Assembly: GCF_000612585.1 (NCBI RefSeq)
Contig: NZ_JFCA01000030.1
Location: 35,998-99,997 of the forward strand
DNA length: 64,000 nucleotides
Source of the DNA: Pseudomonas sp. CHM02
GTDB lineage: Bacteria > Pseudomonadota > Gammaproteobacteria > Pseudomonadales > Pseudomonadaceae
Direction of reading: 5' to 3'
Made by a program: the position numbers and the translations under genes
Shown here: one piece after another, positions 16,429 to 25,101 of the stretch
Layout: every line of letters begins with the position of its first letter
Position numbering within the stretch: position 1 is the stretch's first letter
Notes under the pieces: generated by a model
What the model was told of the DNA's origin: nothing
The model's input: only the letters and a program-made list of their open reading frames with translations
Database searches by the model: none

Positions 16429-17565
16429 TTACTTCTGTTTTTCCAACTGGTGGTATTTGCCGTCTTTATCCCACTGGTAAACCACGTAGTCGGAGATTTT
16501 CAGGTCGCCCTTGGAATCCCAGGCTTTTTCGCCCATGACGGTTTTGACCGGGTGAGCCTTGAGCCACTTGGCGGCGTCTTCGCCCTTGTTGGACTTGGCA
16601 CCGTTGAAGCCGGCGGCCAGGGCCTGGACCGAAGCGTAGGCGTACAGGGTGTAGCCTTCAGGCTCGGTGCCGTTCTTACGGAACTCTTCCACCACGGCCT
16701 TGCTGTCTGGCAGCAGGCGCGGGTCAGCGCCGAAGGTCATGTACACGCCATCCACGTACTGCGCACCGCCAGCGGTGGCAACCAGTTCGTCGGTCACCAC
16801 GCCGTCATCGGACATGAATTTAACGTCTTTCAGACCGGCTTCACGAATCTGGCGAACCAAAGGACCGGCTTCCGGGTGCAGGCCGCCGAAGTACACGACG
16901 TCAGCGCCAGTAGAACGGATCTTGGTGACCAGGGCGCTGAAGTCTTTCTCGCCACGGGTCAGGCCTTCTTCCAGCACTGGCTTGACGCCGCGCTTGGTCA
17001 ACTGGGCAGCGGTGGCATCAGCCAGGCCTTTGCCGTAGGTGTCCTTGTCGTTGATGACCGCGACTTTCTTGCCCTTGAGCACATCGACGATGTAGTCGCC
17101 GGCAACGATGCCTTGCTGGTCGTCACGACCGCACATGCGGAACATGGCGCCCAGGCCGCGTTCGGTCACTTGCGGGTTGGTGGAGCCTGGGGTGATCGCG
17201 ATGATGCCGGCTTCGTCATACACCTCGGACGCCGGGATGGTGTTGGAAGAGCAGAAGTGCCCGACCACGCCGATCACTTTGTCCTGGTCAGCCAGACGGT
17301 TGGCCACGGCCACGGCCTGCTTGGGCTCACACGCATCGTCGCCGGCAACCAGCACGATTTTCTCGCCGTTGATACCGCCGGCCTTGTTGATCACATCGGC
17401 TGCCGCTTGGGCACCCTTCATGTACTGCTCACCGAAAGCGGCGTTGGCACCGGTCATCGGCCCCGCTACGCCAATCTTCACATCAGCTTGAACAAACGCA
17501 GAAACACCCAGCGCCGCTGCAACGGCGAGGGCCAGAAAACCTTTCTTGTAAAACGTCTGGGACAT
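16429..17565 (-). CDS. braC: branched-chain amino acid ABC transporter substrate-binding protein BraC/LivJ
   Basis: The 378-residue precursor has a signal peptide (MSQTFYKKGFLALAVAAALG..., cleavage after QA near residue 27) and a Leu/Ile/Val-binding periplasmic domain starting 'DVKIGVAGPMTGANAAFGEQ'. The pattern '…SSNTIPASEVYDEAGI…TPGSTNPQVTERG' matches BraC and LivJ. It captures branched-chain amino acids in the periplasm and hands them to LivHM. The ATG at 17565 is chosen from the signal peptide and a GGAGCACC ribosome site; an upstream in-frame start at 17598 is rejected. Upstream lies a sigma-54-type promoter with phased repeats. Confidence 0.95.
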   Translation of the reverse strand: MSQTFYKKGFLALAVAAALGVSAFVQADVKIGVAGPMTGANAAFGEQYMKGAQAAADVINKAGGINGEKIVLVAGDDACEPKQAVAVANRLADQDKVIGVVGHFCSSNTIPASEVYDEAGIIAITPGSTNPQVTERGLGAMFRMCGRDDQQGIVAGDYIVDVLKGKKVAVINDKDTYGKGLADATAAQLTKRGVKPVLEEGLTRGEKDFSALVTKIRSTGADVVYFGGLHPEAGPLVRQIREAGLKDVKFMSDDGVVTDELVATAGGAQYVDGVYMTFGADPRLLPDSKAVVEEFRKNGTEPEGYTLYAYASVQALAAGFNGAKSNKGEDAAKWLKAHPVKTVMGEKAWDSKGDLKISDYVVYQWDKDGKYHQLEKQK

Positions 17566-17634
17566 GAGTGGTGCTCCGATATTTTTGATTTTTGGCACGA
17601 CAACTTGCGTTCAAACTTTTCACTGAAAGCCGAG

Positions 17635-17650
17635 AGCAAGGCGCGTGCCA
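17635..17650 (-). promoter_or_regulatory. sigma-54 (RpoN) promoter for braC
   Basis: Read on the minus strand the site is TGGCACGCGCCTTGCT, a full match to the consensus TGGCACG-N4-TTGCW with the essential GG and GC ten bases apart. Transcription should begin near 17625, leaving a leader of about 60 bases before braC. Sigma-54 promoters need an enhancer-binding ATPase that acts from upstream. RpoN control would fit nitrogen-related uptake of amino acids. Confidence 0.7.
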
Positions 17651-17721
17651 TTACGTTTTTATTCTTCAAAAAGACACGGTGTCATTGTGATTGCAGGCGT
17701 TTCGCCTCCATTCGTCAGGAC

Positions 17722-17796
17722 GTGCAACCCTCTAGCATCAGAAGGTGCAACCAATGGATCCAAAAAGTACAACCTCGGCAGGTCGCACCTGCAACC
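17722..17796 (-). promoter_or_regulatory. four phased GCAACC/ACAACC repeats upstream of the braC promoter
   Basis: On the plus strand, GTGCAACC occurs at 17722-17729 and 17745-17752, GTACAACC at 17767-17774, and CTGCAACC at 17789-17796. The hexamer cores start at 17724, 17747, 17769 and 17791, that is every 22-23 bases or two helical turns, so all face the same side of DNA. They lie about 100-170 bases upstream of the predicted start, the usual range for sigma-54 activator sites. The binding protein is unknown. Confidence 0.5.
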
Positions 17797-17939
17797 AGCC
17801 CTATAAACGACAGCGCCTGCAGCTGTAACAGCCTGCGTAACTGAACTGCACATTTACAGTGCGTGACTGCTACGACTTGCACCAATACAGATTAGTAGCC
17901 TGCTAAGAAAATGCAGGCTTCTGAGCGGTATTTCGCTGA

Positions 17940-19223
17940 TCAGATCACGATCCTCAGGCATTGCCCAGCGTGATACAGCGAGAATCCAGCTTCATAAAGA
18001 CAGCTGCGCAGGCCCACCCCGGCCAGCGGCTGCATGGGCGCGAACGGAATCGGCAACGCCTGGGGATTCTGGTGACACAAGTAGTCGGCAAACGCCTTGC
18101 CGACCACACTGCCGGTGGTCACGCCACGGCCGTTATAGCCCGTTACTGCCACCAGGCCAGGGGCGGGTTCGAACAGACGCATCAAGTGGTCCGGGGTGAA
18201 GGCGATGCAGCCGGTCCAGGTGAATTCCCACTGCACCGATTTGAGGTATGGGAAGTAGTGCTGCTGCACCCGATCGGCCCACGCCTTGAGGAACCACGCC
18301 GGTTTCTGGTTGCCATTGCCCAGGCTGCCGAGCAACAGACGACCATCGGCATCACGGCGGATGCTGCTCAGCACCTGGCGCGTGTCCCAGGAGCCTTGGC
18401 CACCGGGCAGGATCTGTTTAGCGGCTTCGTCCGTCAGCGGAGCCGACGCGACCTGATAGTAGTAACCGGGGAAAAAATTGCGCCGCAGCTCGGTCCATTC
18501 GCCTTCGGTGTAGGCGTTGGAGGCGATCACCACCTGTGCAGCCTGCACTGAACCCTGTGCGGTTTGCACCGACCAGTGCGCGCCCTGGCGCTCAAGCTGG
18601 GTGACGGGAGAATGGTCGAACAACTGCCCGCCCAGGCCGACCGCCGCGTTGGCCAAACCACTGGTGTAAGCCATCGGGTTCAAGGTGCCGGCACGCCGGT
18701 CCAGCAAGGCGGCAGCGATCTTCCTGGTACCGGTGGCCTGCTCGCAGGCCTCGCCCGTGAGCAATTCCACCGGTGCGCCACGGCGCTTCCATTGTTCTTC
18801 GCGACTGCGCAAATCCGCCTCGCCACGGGCATTGTGCGCCATGTGCAAGGTGCCTTCGCGGCGCAGTTGGCAATTGATGTTGTATTTGTCGATCAGGCTG
18901 AACACCAGCGACGGGGCCGCGCCCAACATGCGGTTGAGCTGGCTGCCCACCGCCTCGCCAAAACCGGCTTCGATGTCGTCCGGCGGGATCCACATGCCGG
19001 CGTTGACCAGCCCGACATTGCGCCCCGAACCGCCATGACCGGTGCGATGAGCCTCCAGCACGGCGACGCGTTTACCCTGCTCCAGCAAATGAATGGCAGC
19101 CGACAGGCCGGTGATCCCGGCGCCGATCACGCACACATCCACCTTGACCTCGCCCTTGAGCGCAGCCCGATCCGGCCGGCCAGGGGTGAGGTGTTCCCAC
19201 AAACATGTTTCGCGCAGTGCCAT
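17940..19223 (-). CDS. amaA: L-pipecolate oxidase (FAD-dependent DAO-family oxidoreductase)
   Basis: The 427-residue flavoprotein has a dinucleotide-binding VIGAGITGLSAA near residue 33, a 'GGSGRNVGLVNAG' flavin loop and a C-terminal 'VTGYNGRGVTTGS' motif of the DAO family. Placed just downstream of an aminoadipate-semialdehyde dehydrogenase and a divergent LysR gene, it matches the amaA-amaB-lysR locus of P. putida. There AmaA oxidises L-pipecolate to piperideine-6-carboxylate in D-lysine breakdown. Substrate is inferred from this neighbourhood. The last 20 or so residues (SLYHAGQCLRIVI) look less conserved. A REPIN separates it from amaB. Confidence 0.8.
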   Translation of the reverse strand: MALRETCLWEHLTPGRPDRAALKGEVKVDVCVIGAGITGLSAAIHLLEQGKRVAVLEAHRTGHGGSGRNVGLVNAGMWIPPDDIEAGFGEAVGSQLNRMLGAAPSLVFSLIDKYNINCQLRREGTLHMAHNARGEADLRSREEQWKRRGAPVELLTGEACEQATGTRKIAAALLDRRAGTLNPMAYTSGLANAAVGLGGQLFDHSPVTQLERQGAHWSVQTAQGSVQAAQVVIASNAYTEGEWTELRRNFFPGYYYQVASAPLTDEAAKQILPGGQGSWDTRQVLSSIRRDADGRLLLGSLGNGNQKPAWFLKAWADRVQQHYFPYLKSVQWEFTWTGCIAFTPDHLMRLFEPAPGLVAVTGYNGRGVTTGSVVGKAFADYLCHQNPQALPIPFAPMQPLAGVGLRSCLYEAGFSLYHAGQCLRIVI

Positions 19224-19285
19224 TGCCAGACTCCGGGATGAAACCTAACAAACAACTATTATTTTGAATTGCAAACCCAATCAAA

Positions 19286-19372
19286 TGTGGGAGCTGGCTT
19301 GCCTGCGATGCAGGCACCTCGGTGTATCAGGTACCCCATGGTGATGCTATCGCAGGCAAGCCAGCTCCCACA
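19286..19372. repeat. REPIN between amaA and amaB
   Basis: Inverted arms TGTGGGAGCTGGCTTGC… at 19286-19310 and its complement at 19348-19372; the inner sequence also folds (AGGCACCTCGGTG / GGTACCCCATGG region). Confidence 0.9.
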
Positions 19373-19396
19373 TTGACCGCGCTTCGACTTGAGGAA

Positions 19397-20887
19397 TCAG
19401 TCGAAGGTAATGCCCTGGGCCAGCGGTAACTCCAGCGAGTAGTTCACGGTATTGGTCTGGCGACGCATGTACCCGCGCCACGCATCCGAACCCGACTCAC
19501 GCCCGCCACCGGTTTCTTTCTCACCGCCAAACGCGCCGCCGATTTCCGCGCCGCTCGGGCCGATGTTGACGTTGGCGATGCCGCAGTCACTGCCCACGGC
19601 CGACATGAACTGCTCGGCTTCACGCACATCGGTGGTGAAGATGCACGACGACAGGCCTTGCGGCACGGCGTTGTTCAGGCGCAGGGCCTCGGCGAAATCG
19701 GTGTAGCCGACCACGTAGAGAATCGGCGCAAAGGTCTCGGTGCACACCACGTCGCTCTGCTCGGGCATTTCCACAATGGCCGGCGACACGTAGTAGGCGT
19801 TGGGGAATTTGTCTTCCAACTGACGCTTGCCACCGAACACCTTGCCGCCTTCGCTCAAGGCCTGCTCCAGGGCGTCCTGCATGTTGTCGAAGCCGTGCTT
19901 GTCGATCAGCGGGCCGATCAGGTTGCCTTCCAGCGGGTGGCCGATGCGCACCTTGGAATAGGCTGCCTTGAGGCGGGTGACAATTTCCTCTTTGACCGAT
20001 TCATGCGCAATCAGGCGGCGCAGCGTAGTGCAACGCTGGCCGGCGGTGCCGACGGCGCTGAACAGGATGGCGCGTACGGCCATGTCCAGGTCGGCGCTTG
20101 GGCCGAGGATCATCGCGTTGTTGCCGCCCAGTTCGAGGATGCTGCGGGCAAAGCGTGCGGCGACTTTCGGTGCCACTTCGCGGCCCATACGCGTGCTGCC
20201 GGTGGCGCTGATCAGGGCGACGCGCGGGTCATCCACCAGCGCGGCACCGGCATCACGACCGCCGATGATCACTTGGCTCAGGTACTCGGGCGCGCCGTCG
20301 AATTTCTTCAGCACGCGCTCGAACAGCGCCTGGCAGGCCAGGGCGGTGAGCGGGGTCTTTTCCGACGGTTTCCAGATCACGGCGTTACCGCACACCAGGG
20401 CCAGGGCGGTGTTCCACGCCCACACGGCCACCGGGAAGTTAAAGGCGCTGATCACGCCGACAACGCCCAGCGGGTGCCAGGTTTCACGCATGTGGTGGCC
20501 AGGACGCTCGGAGGCGATGGTCAAACCGTACAACTGGCGCGACAGGCCGACGGCGAAGTCGCAGATGTCGATCATTTCCTGCACTTCGCCCAGGCCTTCC
20601 TGGGTGATCTTGCCGGCTTCCCACGACACCAATTCACCCAGATCGGCCTTGTATTCGCGCAATACATCGCCAAATTGGCGCACCAATTCGCCACGGCGCG
20701 GGGCCGGTATTTTGCGCCAGGCTTCGAATGCATGCTCGGCGCGACTGACCTGTTGCTCCACCTCGGCGGCACCTTCCCAGTGCACGCTGCCGATGCGGCT
20801 GCCATCGATCGGCGAATGCACGGGCTGTTTGCCCGCCTGGTACAGCGCCGGGTTTACCCCGAGACGATCAAGCAATGCGGCAACCAT
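19397..20887 (-). CDS. amaB: L-aminoadipate-semialdehyde dehydrogenase (ALDH7 family)
   Basis: The 496-residue aldehyde dehydrogenase has the catalytic E252 in LELGGNNA and the nucleophile C286 in AGQRCTTLR, plus the NAD-binding 'ISATGSTRMG'. It looks like the ALDH7/antiquitin group that turns alpha-aminoadipate semialdehyde (in equilibrium with piperideine-6-carboxylate) into 2-aminoadipate. This is the step after AmaA in pipecolate and D-lysine catabolism. The ATG at 20887 is preceded by GGAGTG. It is upstream of amaA and divergent from its LysR regulator across 154 bases. Confidence 0.88.
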   Translation of the reverse strand: MVAALLDRLGVNPALYQAGKQPVHSPIDGSRIGSVHWEGAAEVEQQVSRAEHAFEAWRKIPAPRRGELVRQFGDVLREYKADLGELVSWEAGKITQEGLGEVQEMIDICDFAVGLSRQLYGLTIASERPGHHMRETWHPLGVVGVISAFNFPVAVWAWNTALALVCGNAVIWKPSEKTPLTALACQALFERVLKKFDGAPEYLSQVIIGGRDAGAALVDDPRVALISATGSTRMGREVAPKVAARFARSILELGGNNAMILGPSADLDMAVRAILFSAVGTAGQRCTTLRRLIAHESVKEEIVTRLKAAYSKVRIGHPLEGNLIGPLIDKHGFDNMQDALEQALSEGGKVFGGKRQLEDKFPNAYYVSPAIVEMPEQSDVVCTETFAPILYVVGYTDFAEALRLNNAVPQGLSSCIFTTDVREAEQFMSAVGSDCGIANVNIGPSGAEIGGAFGGEKETGGGRESGSDAWRGYMRRQTNTVNYSLELPLAQGITFD

Positions 20888-21041
20888 GGGTCACTCCTTC
20901 AATCTACAAACAGAAAAATTGCGCCGCGGCCCGCACGGCGATCCAGACCTTATTTGTAGCTGGACCAAGACTTGCCAACAAACGACGATTAGGCGAGATA
21001 TCATTCCGTTTATTCATGCAAAGAATAAAAAGAGGCGTGCC

Positions 21042-21932
21042 GTGCTGAACAAAAGACATTTGCCGTCGATCACTGCCCTGCAGTGTTTCGAAGCCGCCAC
21101 CCGCCACTTGAGCTTCACCCGCGCCGCCGAGGAACTGAACCTCACGCAAAGCGCGGTGAGCAAACAGGTGGCGCAACTGGAAGAACTGCTGCAACACCTG
21201 CTGTTTCGCCGGGTGCGCCGGCGCTTGCAGATGACCCCGGCGGGCGACCTGTACCTGGTGGAAGTGCGCAAGATCCTCACCCAAGTGGAGATGTCCACCC
21301 ACTACCTGCGCTCCTACGGCGGCGAGACCGAAGTGCTGCGCGTGTCCACGCCCTACACCTTTGGCGCACGCTGGCTGGTGCCGCGCCTCAAGGGCTGGCG
21401 CCTGCGTCACCCGCAGATCCACCTGGACCTGTGCAACGAGCAGGAGCCGGACGAGTTGTTGCAAGGCAAGGCCGACATGGCCTTCTATTTCGGCCAGGGC
21501 TCACGCCCCGGCACCGAGAGCCTGAAATTGTTCAGCGAAGAGTTGGTGCCGGTGTGCGCGCCGGAAAGCCTGCCGGCGCAGCCGTTCACCGATCCCACGC
21601 AACTGAGCGACCTGGTGCTGCTGCAAAACGCCTCGCGCCCCCAGGGCTGGCACGACTGGTTTGCCAGCCAGGGTTTCCACACCGAGCACAGCTATCACGG
21701 ACCGCGTTTCGACACCTTCTATATGTGCATTCGAGCGGCGCAGGTGGGTTGTGGCGTGGCGCTGCTGCCGCGTTTCCTGGTGGAAGAAGAACTGGCCGAC
21801 GGCAAGCTGGTGATCCCCTGGCAGCATGCAATGCCAAGCCAGGATGCGTATTACCTGGCTTATCCGGAGCATTCGGCGGAGGTGCCAAAGGTGCGCGATT
21901 TTGTGAAGTGGATGATGGAACAGGTGCTTTAG
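21042..21932 (+). CDS. LysR-family regulator divergent from amaBA
   Basis: The 296-residue protein has an N-terminal LysR helix-turn-helix (SITALQCFEAATRHLSFTRAAEEL, then NLTQSAVSKQVAQLE) and a GcvA-like effector domain (VLRVSTPYTFGARWLVPRL). The GTG at 21042, after AGAGG at 21030-21034, gives the normal family start; in-frame sequence further upstream runs antisense through amaB and is rejected. Its divergence from amaB suggests that it controls the pipecolate genes, as the LysR gene in the P. putida ama locus is placed to do. A REPIN follows the stop. Confidence 0.88.
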   Translation: MLNKRHLPSITALQCFEAATRHLSFTRAAEELNLTQSAVSKQVAQLEELLQHLLFRRVRRRLQMTPAGDLYLVEVRKILTQVEMSTHYLRSYGGETEVLRVSTPYTFGARWLVPRLKGWRLRHPQIHLDLCNEQEPDELLQGKADMAFYFGQGSRPGTESLKLFSEELVPVCAPESLPAQPFTDPTQLSDLVLLQNASRPQGWHDWFASQGFHTEHSYHGPRFDTFYMCIRAAQVGCGVALLPRFLVEEELADGKLVIPWQHAMPSQDAYYLAYPEHSAEVPKVRDFVKWMMEQVL

Positions 21933-21948
21933 CGCCTGGAGAATCGCC

Positions 21949-22018
21949 ATCGCAGGCAAGCCAGCGCCCACCGCTTGGAATGCATTTCAAATGTGGGAGC
22001 TGGCTTGCCTGCGATGGC
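21949..22018. repeat. REPIN with one diverged arm
   Basis: Left arm CATCGCAGGCAAGCCAGCGC carries a T-to-G change against the right arm ATGTGGGAGCTGGCTTGC…; the core TTGGAATGCATTTCAA is nearly palindromic. Confidence 0.85.
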
Positions 22019-22139
22019 GCCAGTGGCCTTACCGAAAAAATCACTGGCAAAACCCCACAGGTCTATGCGCCACTAGCCCCCTTCCTTAATTGTGCGTAAA
22101 GGCCGGCGCCCATCGCCGACCCGTCTGGAGATTCCCGTT

Positions 22140-23354
22140 ATGAGCGAGAGTGTGTTTGCCGATCGCATCGTGCAGAACTTGCTCGACACCGACTTCTACA
22201 AGCTGACCATGATGCAGGCGGTGCTGCACAACTACCCCAACGTGGAAGTTGAATGGGAGTTTCGTTGCCGTAACAGCGAAGACCTGCGCCCGTACCTGGC
22301 GGAGATCCGCTACCAGATCGAGCGCCTCGCCGAGCTGAGCCTGAGCCCGGACCAACTGGGCTTCCTGGAACGCATCAGCTTCATGAAGCCGGACTTTTTG
22401 CGCTTCCTCGGGCTGTTCCGCTTCAACCTGCGCTACGTGCAGACCGGCATCGAGAACGGCGAGTTGTTCATCCGCCTGCGCGGGCCGTGGCTGCATGTGA
22501 TCCTGTTTGAAGTGCCGATGCTGGCCATCGTCAGCGAAGTGCGTAACCGCTACCGCTACCAGACCGTGATCCTCGAACAGGCCCGCGAGCAGTTGTACCG
22601 CAAGTTCGACTGGCTGACCGCCAACGCCAGCAGCGACGAGCTGTCCGAACTGCAAGTGGCCGACTTCGGCACGCGTCGGCGCTTCTCGTACCGCGTGCAG
22701 GAAGAAGTGGTCAGCGTGCTCAAGCATGACTTCCCCGGGCGCTTTGTCGGCACCAGCAACGTGCACCTGGCCCGCGAGTTCGACATGAAGCCGCTGGGCA
22801 CCATGGCCCACGAATGGATCATGGCCCACCAGCAACTCGGCCCGCGCCTGATCGACAGCCAGATCGCCGCGCTGGACTGCTGGGTCCGCGAATACCGCGG
22901 CCTGCTGGGCATCGCCCTGACCGACTGCATCACCACCGACGCGTTCCTAGGCGATTTCGACTTGTACTTCGCCAAGCTCTTCGACGGCCTGCGCCATGAC
23001 TCCGGAGACCCGGTGCAGTGGGCAGAAAAAGCCATCGCCCACTACCACAAGCTCGGCATTGAACCGATGAGCAAGACTCTGGTGTTCTCCGACAGCCTGT
23101 CGTTGCCCAAGGCCCTGGAAATATTCCGTGCGCTGCGCGGTCGGATCAATGTGAGCTTCGGCATCGGCACCAACCTGACCTGCGACATTCCAGGTGTCGA
23201 GCCGATGAGCATCGTGCTTAAAATGACGGCCTGCAATGGCCAGCCCGTCGCGAAGATCTCCGATGAAGCGGGCAAGACCCATTGCACCGACCCGAATTTC
23301 GTCGCCTATTTGCGTCATGTTTTCAAAGTACCTGCCATCTCTAGCAAGGAGTGA
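22140..23354 (+). CDS. pncB: nicotinate phosphoribosyltransferase
   Basis: The 404-residue enzyme makes nicotinate mononucleotide from nicotinate, PRPP and ATP in the Preiss-Handler NAD salvage route. Recognisable blocks are 'LLDTDFYKLTMMQAVLHNYP', 'ADFGTRRRFSYRVQEEVV', 'FVGTSNVHLAREFDMKPLGTMAHEWI' and 'FSDSLSLPKALEIF…FGIGTNLT' around the phosphoribosyl site. The ATG at 22140 follows CTGGAG. It ends three bases before nadE, so the last two steps of the route are coupled. Confidence 0.95.
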   Translation: MSESVFADRIVQNLLDTDFYKLTMMQAVLHNYPNVEVEWEFRCRNSEDLRPYLAEIRYQIERLAELSLSPDQLGFLERISFMKPDFLRFLGLFRFNLRYVQTGIENGELFIRLRGPWLHVILFEVPMLAIVSEVRNRYRYQTVILEQAREQLYRKFDWLTANASSDELSELQVADFGTRRRFSYRVQEEVVSVLKHDFPGRFVGTSNVHLAREFDMKPLGTMAHEWIMAHQQLGPRLIDSQIAALDCWVREYRGLLGIALTDCITTDAFLGDFDLYFAKLFDGLRHDSGDPVQWAEKAIAHYHKLGIEPMSKTLVFSDSLSLPKALEIFRALRGRINVSFGIGTNLTCDIPGVEPMSIVLKMTACNGQPVAKISDEAGKTHCTDPNFVAYLRHVFKVPAISSKE

Positions 23355-23357
23355 ATC

Positions 23358-24185
23358 ATGCAAGCCGTACAGCGTGAGATTGCTGAACAGCTCAAGGTCC
23401 AAGCGCCGTTCAAAGACCAGGCCGCCCTCGAGGCCGAGGTTGCCCGCCGCGTGATCTTTATCCAGGACTGCCTGCGCAATTCCGGGCTCAAGGCGTTGGT
23501 GCTGGGCATCAGCGGCGGCGTCGACTCCCTGACCGCAGGCCTGCTGGCCCAACGCGCGATGCAGGAACTGCGCGCCAGCACCGGCGATGAGGCCTACCGT
23601 TTCATCGCGGTGCGCCTGCCGTACGAAACCCAGTTCGATGAGATCGACGCCCAGGCCTCGGTGGACTTTATCGAGCCGGACGAGCGCCACACGGTGAACA
23701 TCGGCCCGGCGGTGAAATCCCTGGCCAATGAAGTGGCGGCGTTCGAAGGCAAGGCCGCGGTGTCCCGCGATTTCGTATTGGGCAACACCAAGGCGCGCAT
23801 GCGCATGGTGGCGCAGTACACCATCGCCGGCGCGGCCGGTGGCCTGGTGATCGGCACTGACCATGCGGCGGAAGCGGTAATGGGTTTTTTCACCAAGTTC
23901 GGTGATGGTGCGTGCGACCTGGCGCCGTTGAGCGGCCTGGTGAAAAACCAGGTGCGTGCGATTGCGCGGCACTTTGGTGCGCCGGAGTCGTTGGTGGAGA
24001 AGATTCCGACTGCCGACCTGGAAGACTTGTCGCCAGGCAAGCCGGACGAAGCGTCCCATGGCGTGACCTACGCCGAAATCGATGCGTTCCTGCACGGCGA
24101 GCCGGTGCGCGAGGAAGCGTTCAAGATTATCTGTGACACGTACCGCAAGACCGAGCACAAGCGGGTCATGCCGTTTGCGCCGTGA
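23358..24185 (+). CDS. nadE: ammonia-dependent NAD synthetase
   Basis: The 275-residue enzyme has the adenylating P-loop ISGGVDS at residues 51-57 and 'GNTKARMRMVAQYTIAGAAGGLVIGTDHAAEAVMGFFTKFGDG', the deamido-NAD and ammonia region. There is no glutaminase domain, so it uses free ammonia. It converts deamido-NAD to NAD, directly after PncB in the pathway. AAGGAG lies inside the pncB end. The order pncB-nadE-azu is also seen in P. aeruginosa. Confidence 0.96.
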   Translation: MQAVQREIAEQLKVQAPFKDQAALEAEVARRVIFIQDCLRNSGLKALVLGISGGVDSLTAGLLAQRAMQELRASTGDEAYRFIAVRLPYETQFDEIDAQASVDFIEPDERHTVNIGPAVKSLANEVAAFEGKAAVSRDFVLGNTKARMRMVAQYTIAGAAGGLVIGTDHAAEAVMGFFTKFGDGACDLAPLSGLVKNQVRAIARHFGAPESLVEKIPTADLEDLSPGKPDEASHGVTYAEIDAFLHGEPVREEAFKIICDTYRKTEHKRVMPFAP

Positions 24186-24222
24186 GGTGAGCCAGAGAGT
24201 GTTGTATTGATCGTTAGATTGC

Positions 24223-24306
24223 CATCGCAGGCAAGCCAGCTCCCACTGTTGACCGATGTCCAAAATGAGAACGCGGTCGAGTGTGGGAGCTGGCTTGCCT
24301 GCGATG
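24223..24306. repeat. REPIN between nadE and azu
   Basis: Inverted REP arms (24223-24246 and 24280-24306) lie between the convergent nadE and azurin genes and may serve as a bidirectional stop. Confidence 0.9.
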
Positions 24307-24321
24307 AACGATGACGCGGTC

Positions 24322-24768
24322 TTACTTGACGGTCACAGTGCCTTTCATCATCGAGATGTGGCCCGGGAACGAGCAGAAGAACGCGTAGTCAGTCCCGGCA
24401 GCCAGCTTCGACACGTCGAAGGTCACCGAGTCTTTCTCACCGGCACCGATGATCTTGGTGTGGGCGATGATGCGAGTGTCGCCGTCTTTCAGGTAGTTCT
24501 TGTCGATGCCGGCAGCCATGCCGTCAGTGGCGACCGGTTGCATGTCAGCAGCAGTGGTCAGTACCCAGTTATGGCCCATGACATTTTTCGGCAGGTTGCC
24601 GGAATGAGTCAGCTCGACGGTGAATGTCTTGCAGCTCTTGTCGATTTCAATGGCTTTGGTGTTGAAGGACATTTGGTCAGTGGAGTCGACAGTGACCTTG
24701 CACTCTGCAGCAAGCAACTGGCCGCTCGCCAGAGTCAGCAGGGAAACAGCAACGAGTTTGGCAAACAT
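24322..24768 (-). CDS. azu: azurin precursor (blue copper electron carrier)
   Basis: The 148-residue precursor has a 20-residue signal peptide ending LLAA before mature AECKVTVDS. All five copper ligands of mature azurin are visible: Gly-His in VMGHNW, then Cys, His and Met in CSFPGHISMM. Azurin carries electrons in the periplasm and is linked to denitrification and redox stress. The ATG at 24768 is chosen from the signal peptide; an ATG four codons earlier is less likely. An ANR-type box 72 bases upstream suggests anaerobic induction. Confidence 0.97.
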   Translation of the reverse strand: MFAKLVAVSLLTLASGQLLAAECKVTVDSTDQMSFNTKAIEIDKSCKTFTVELTHSGNLPKNVMGHNWVLTTAADMQPVATDGMAAGIDKNYLKDGDTRIIAHTKIIGAGEKDSVTFDVSKLAAGTDYAFFCSFPGHISMMKGTVTVK

Positions 24769-24839
24769 GTGAATCTCCAAGGCAGGGTTTAGAAAACGCG
24801 TATTGCGACAAAGGGTGCCTGAAACAGGCAGAAATTCTT

Positions 24840-24853
24840 ATGATCTGCATCAA
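24840..24853 (-). promoter_or_regulatory. ANR/FNR-type box upstream of azurin
   Basis: The minus strand reads TTGAT-GCAG-ATCAT, nine of ten positions of TTGAT-N4-ATCAA. ANR is known to activate azurin in P. aeruginosa. A perfect inverted repeat TGCCTG-AAA-CAGGCA (24816-24830) lies between the box and the gene. Confidence 0.6.
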
Positions 24854-25101
24854 CAGATTGTATACAACTTTAGGCTATCAGACTGATCAACACAATCTAC
24901 CAGCCAAAGTACAACCACCTGACTATGATCGGCACATCACCCATCGGAGTCCGAGCCATGCACCTCAACCAACTGTTCAACGGCCTGCTGGCCGCCTACG
25001 CCTGCGGTAAGTGAAGGCCAAGCGCACTCTGAAGCTGCTACCATGTCGTCCCAAGGCAGCTGCGCGCCGCCACCCTCACCTTCGACCCTAGAGGATCGCC
25101 C

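Noticed and set aside
17592..17609. A second sigma-54-like site, TGGCACGACAACTTGC, on the plus strand near braC
   Set aside because: The GG and GC elements are 11 bases apart instead of 10, and it points towards the end of the amaA region with no plus-strand gene to drive.
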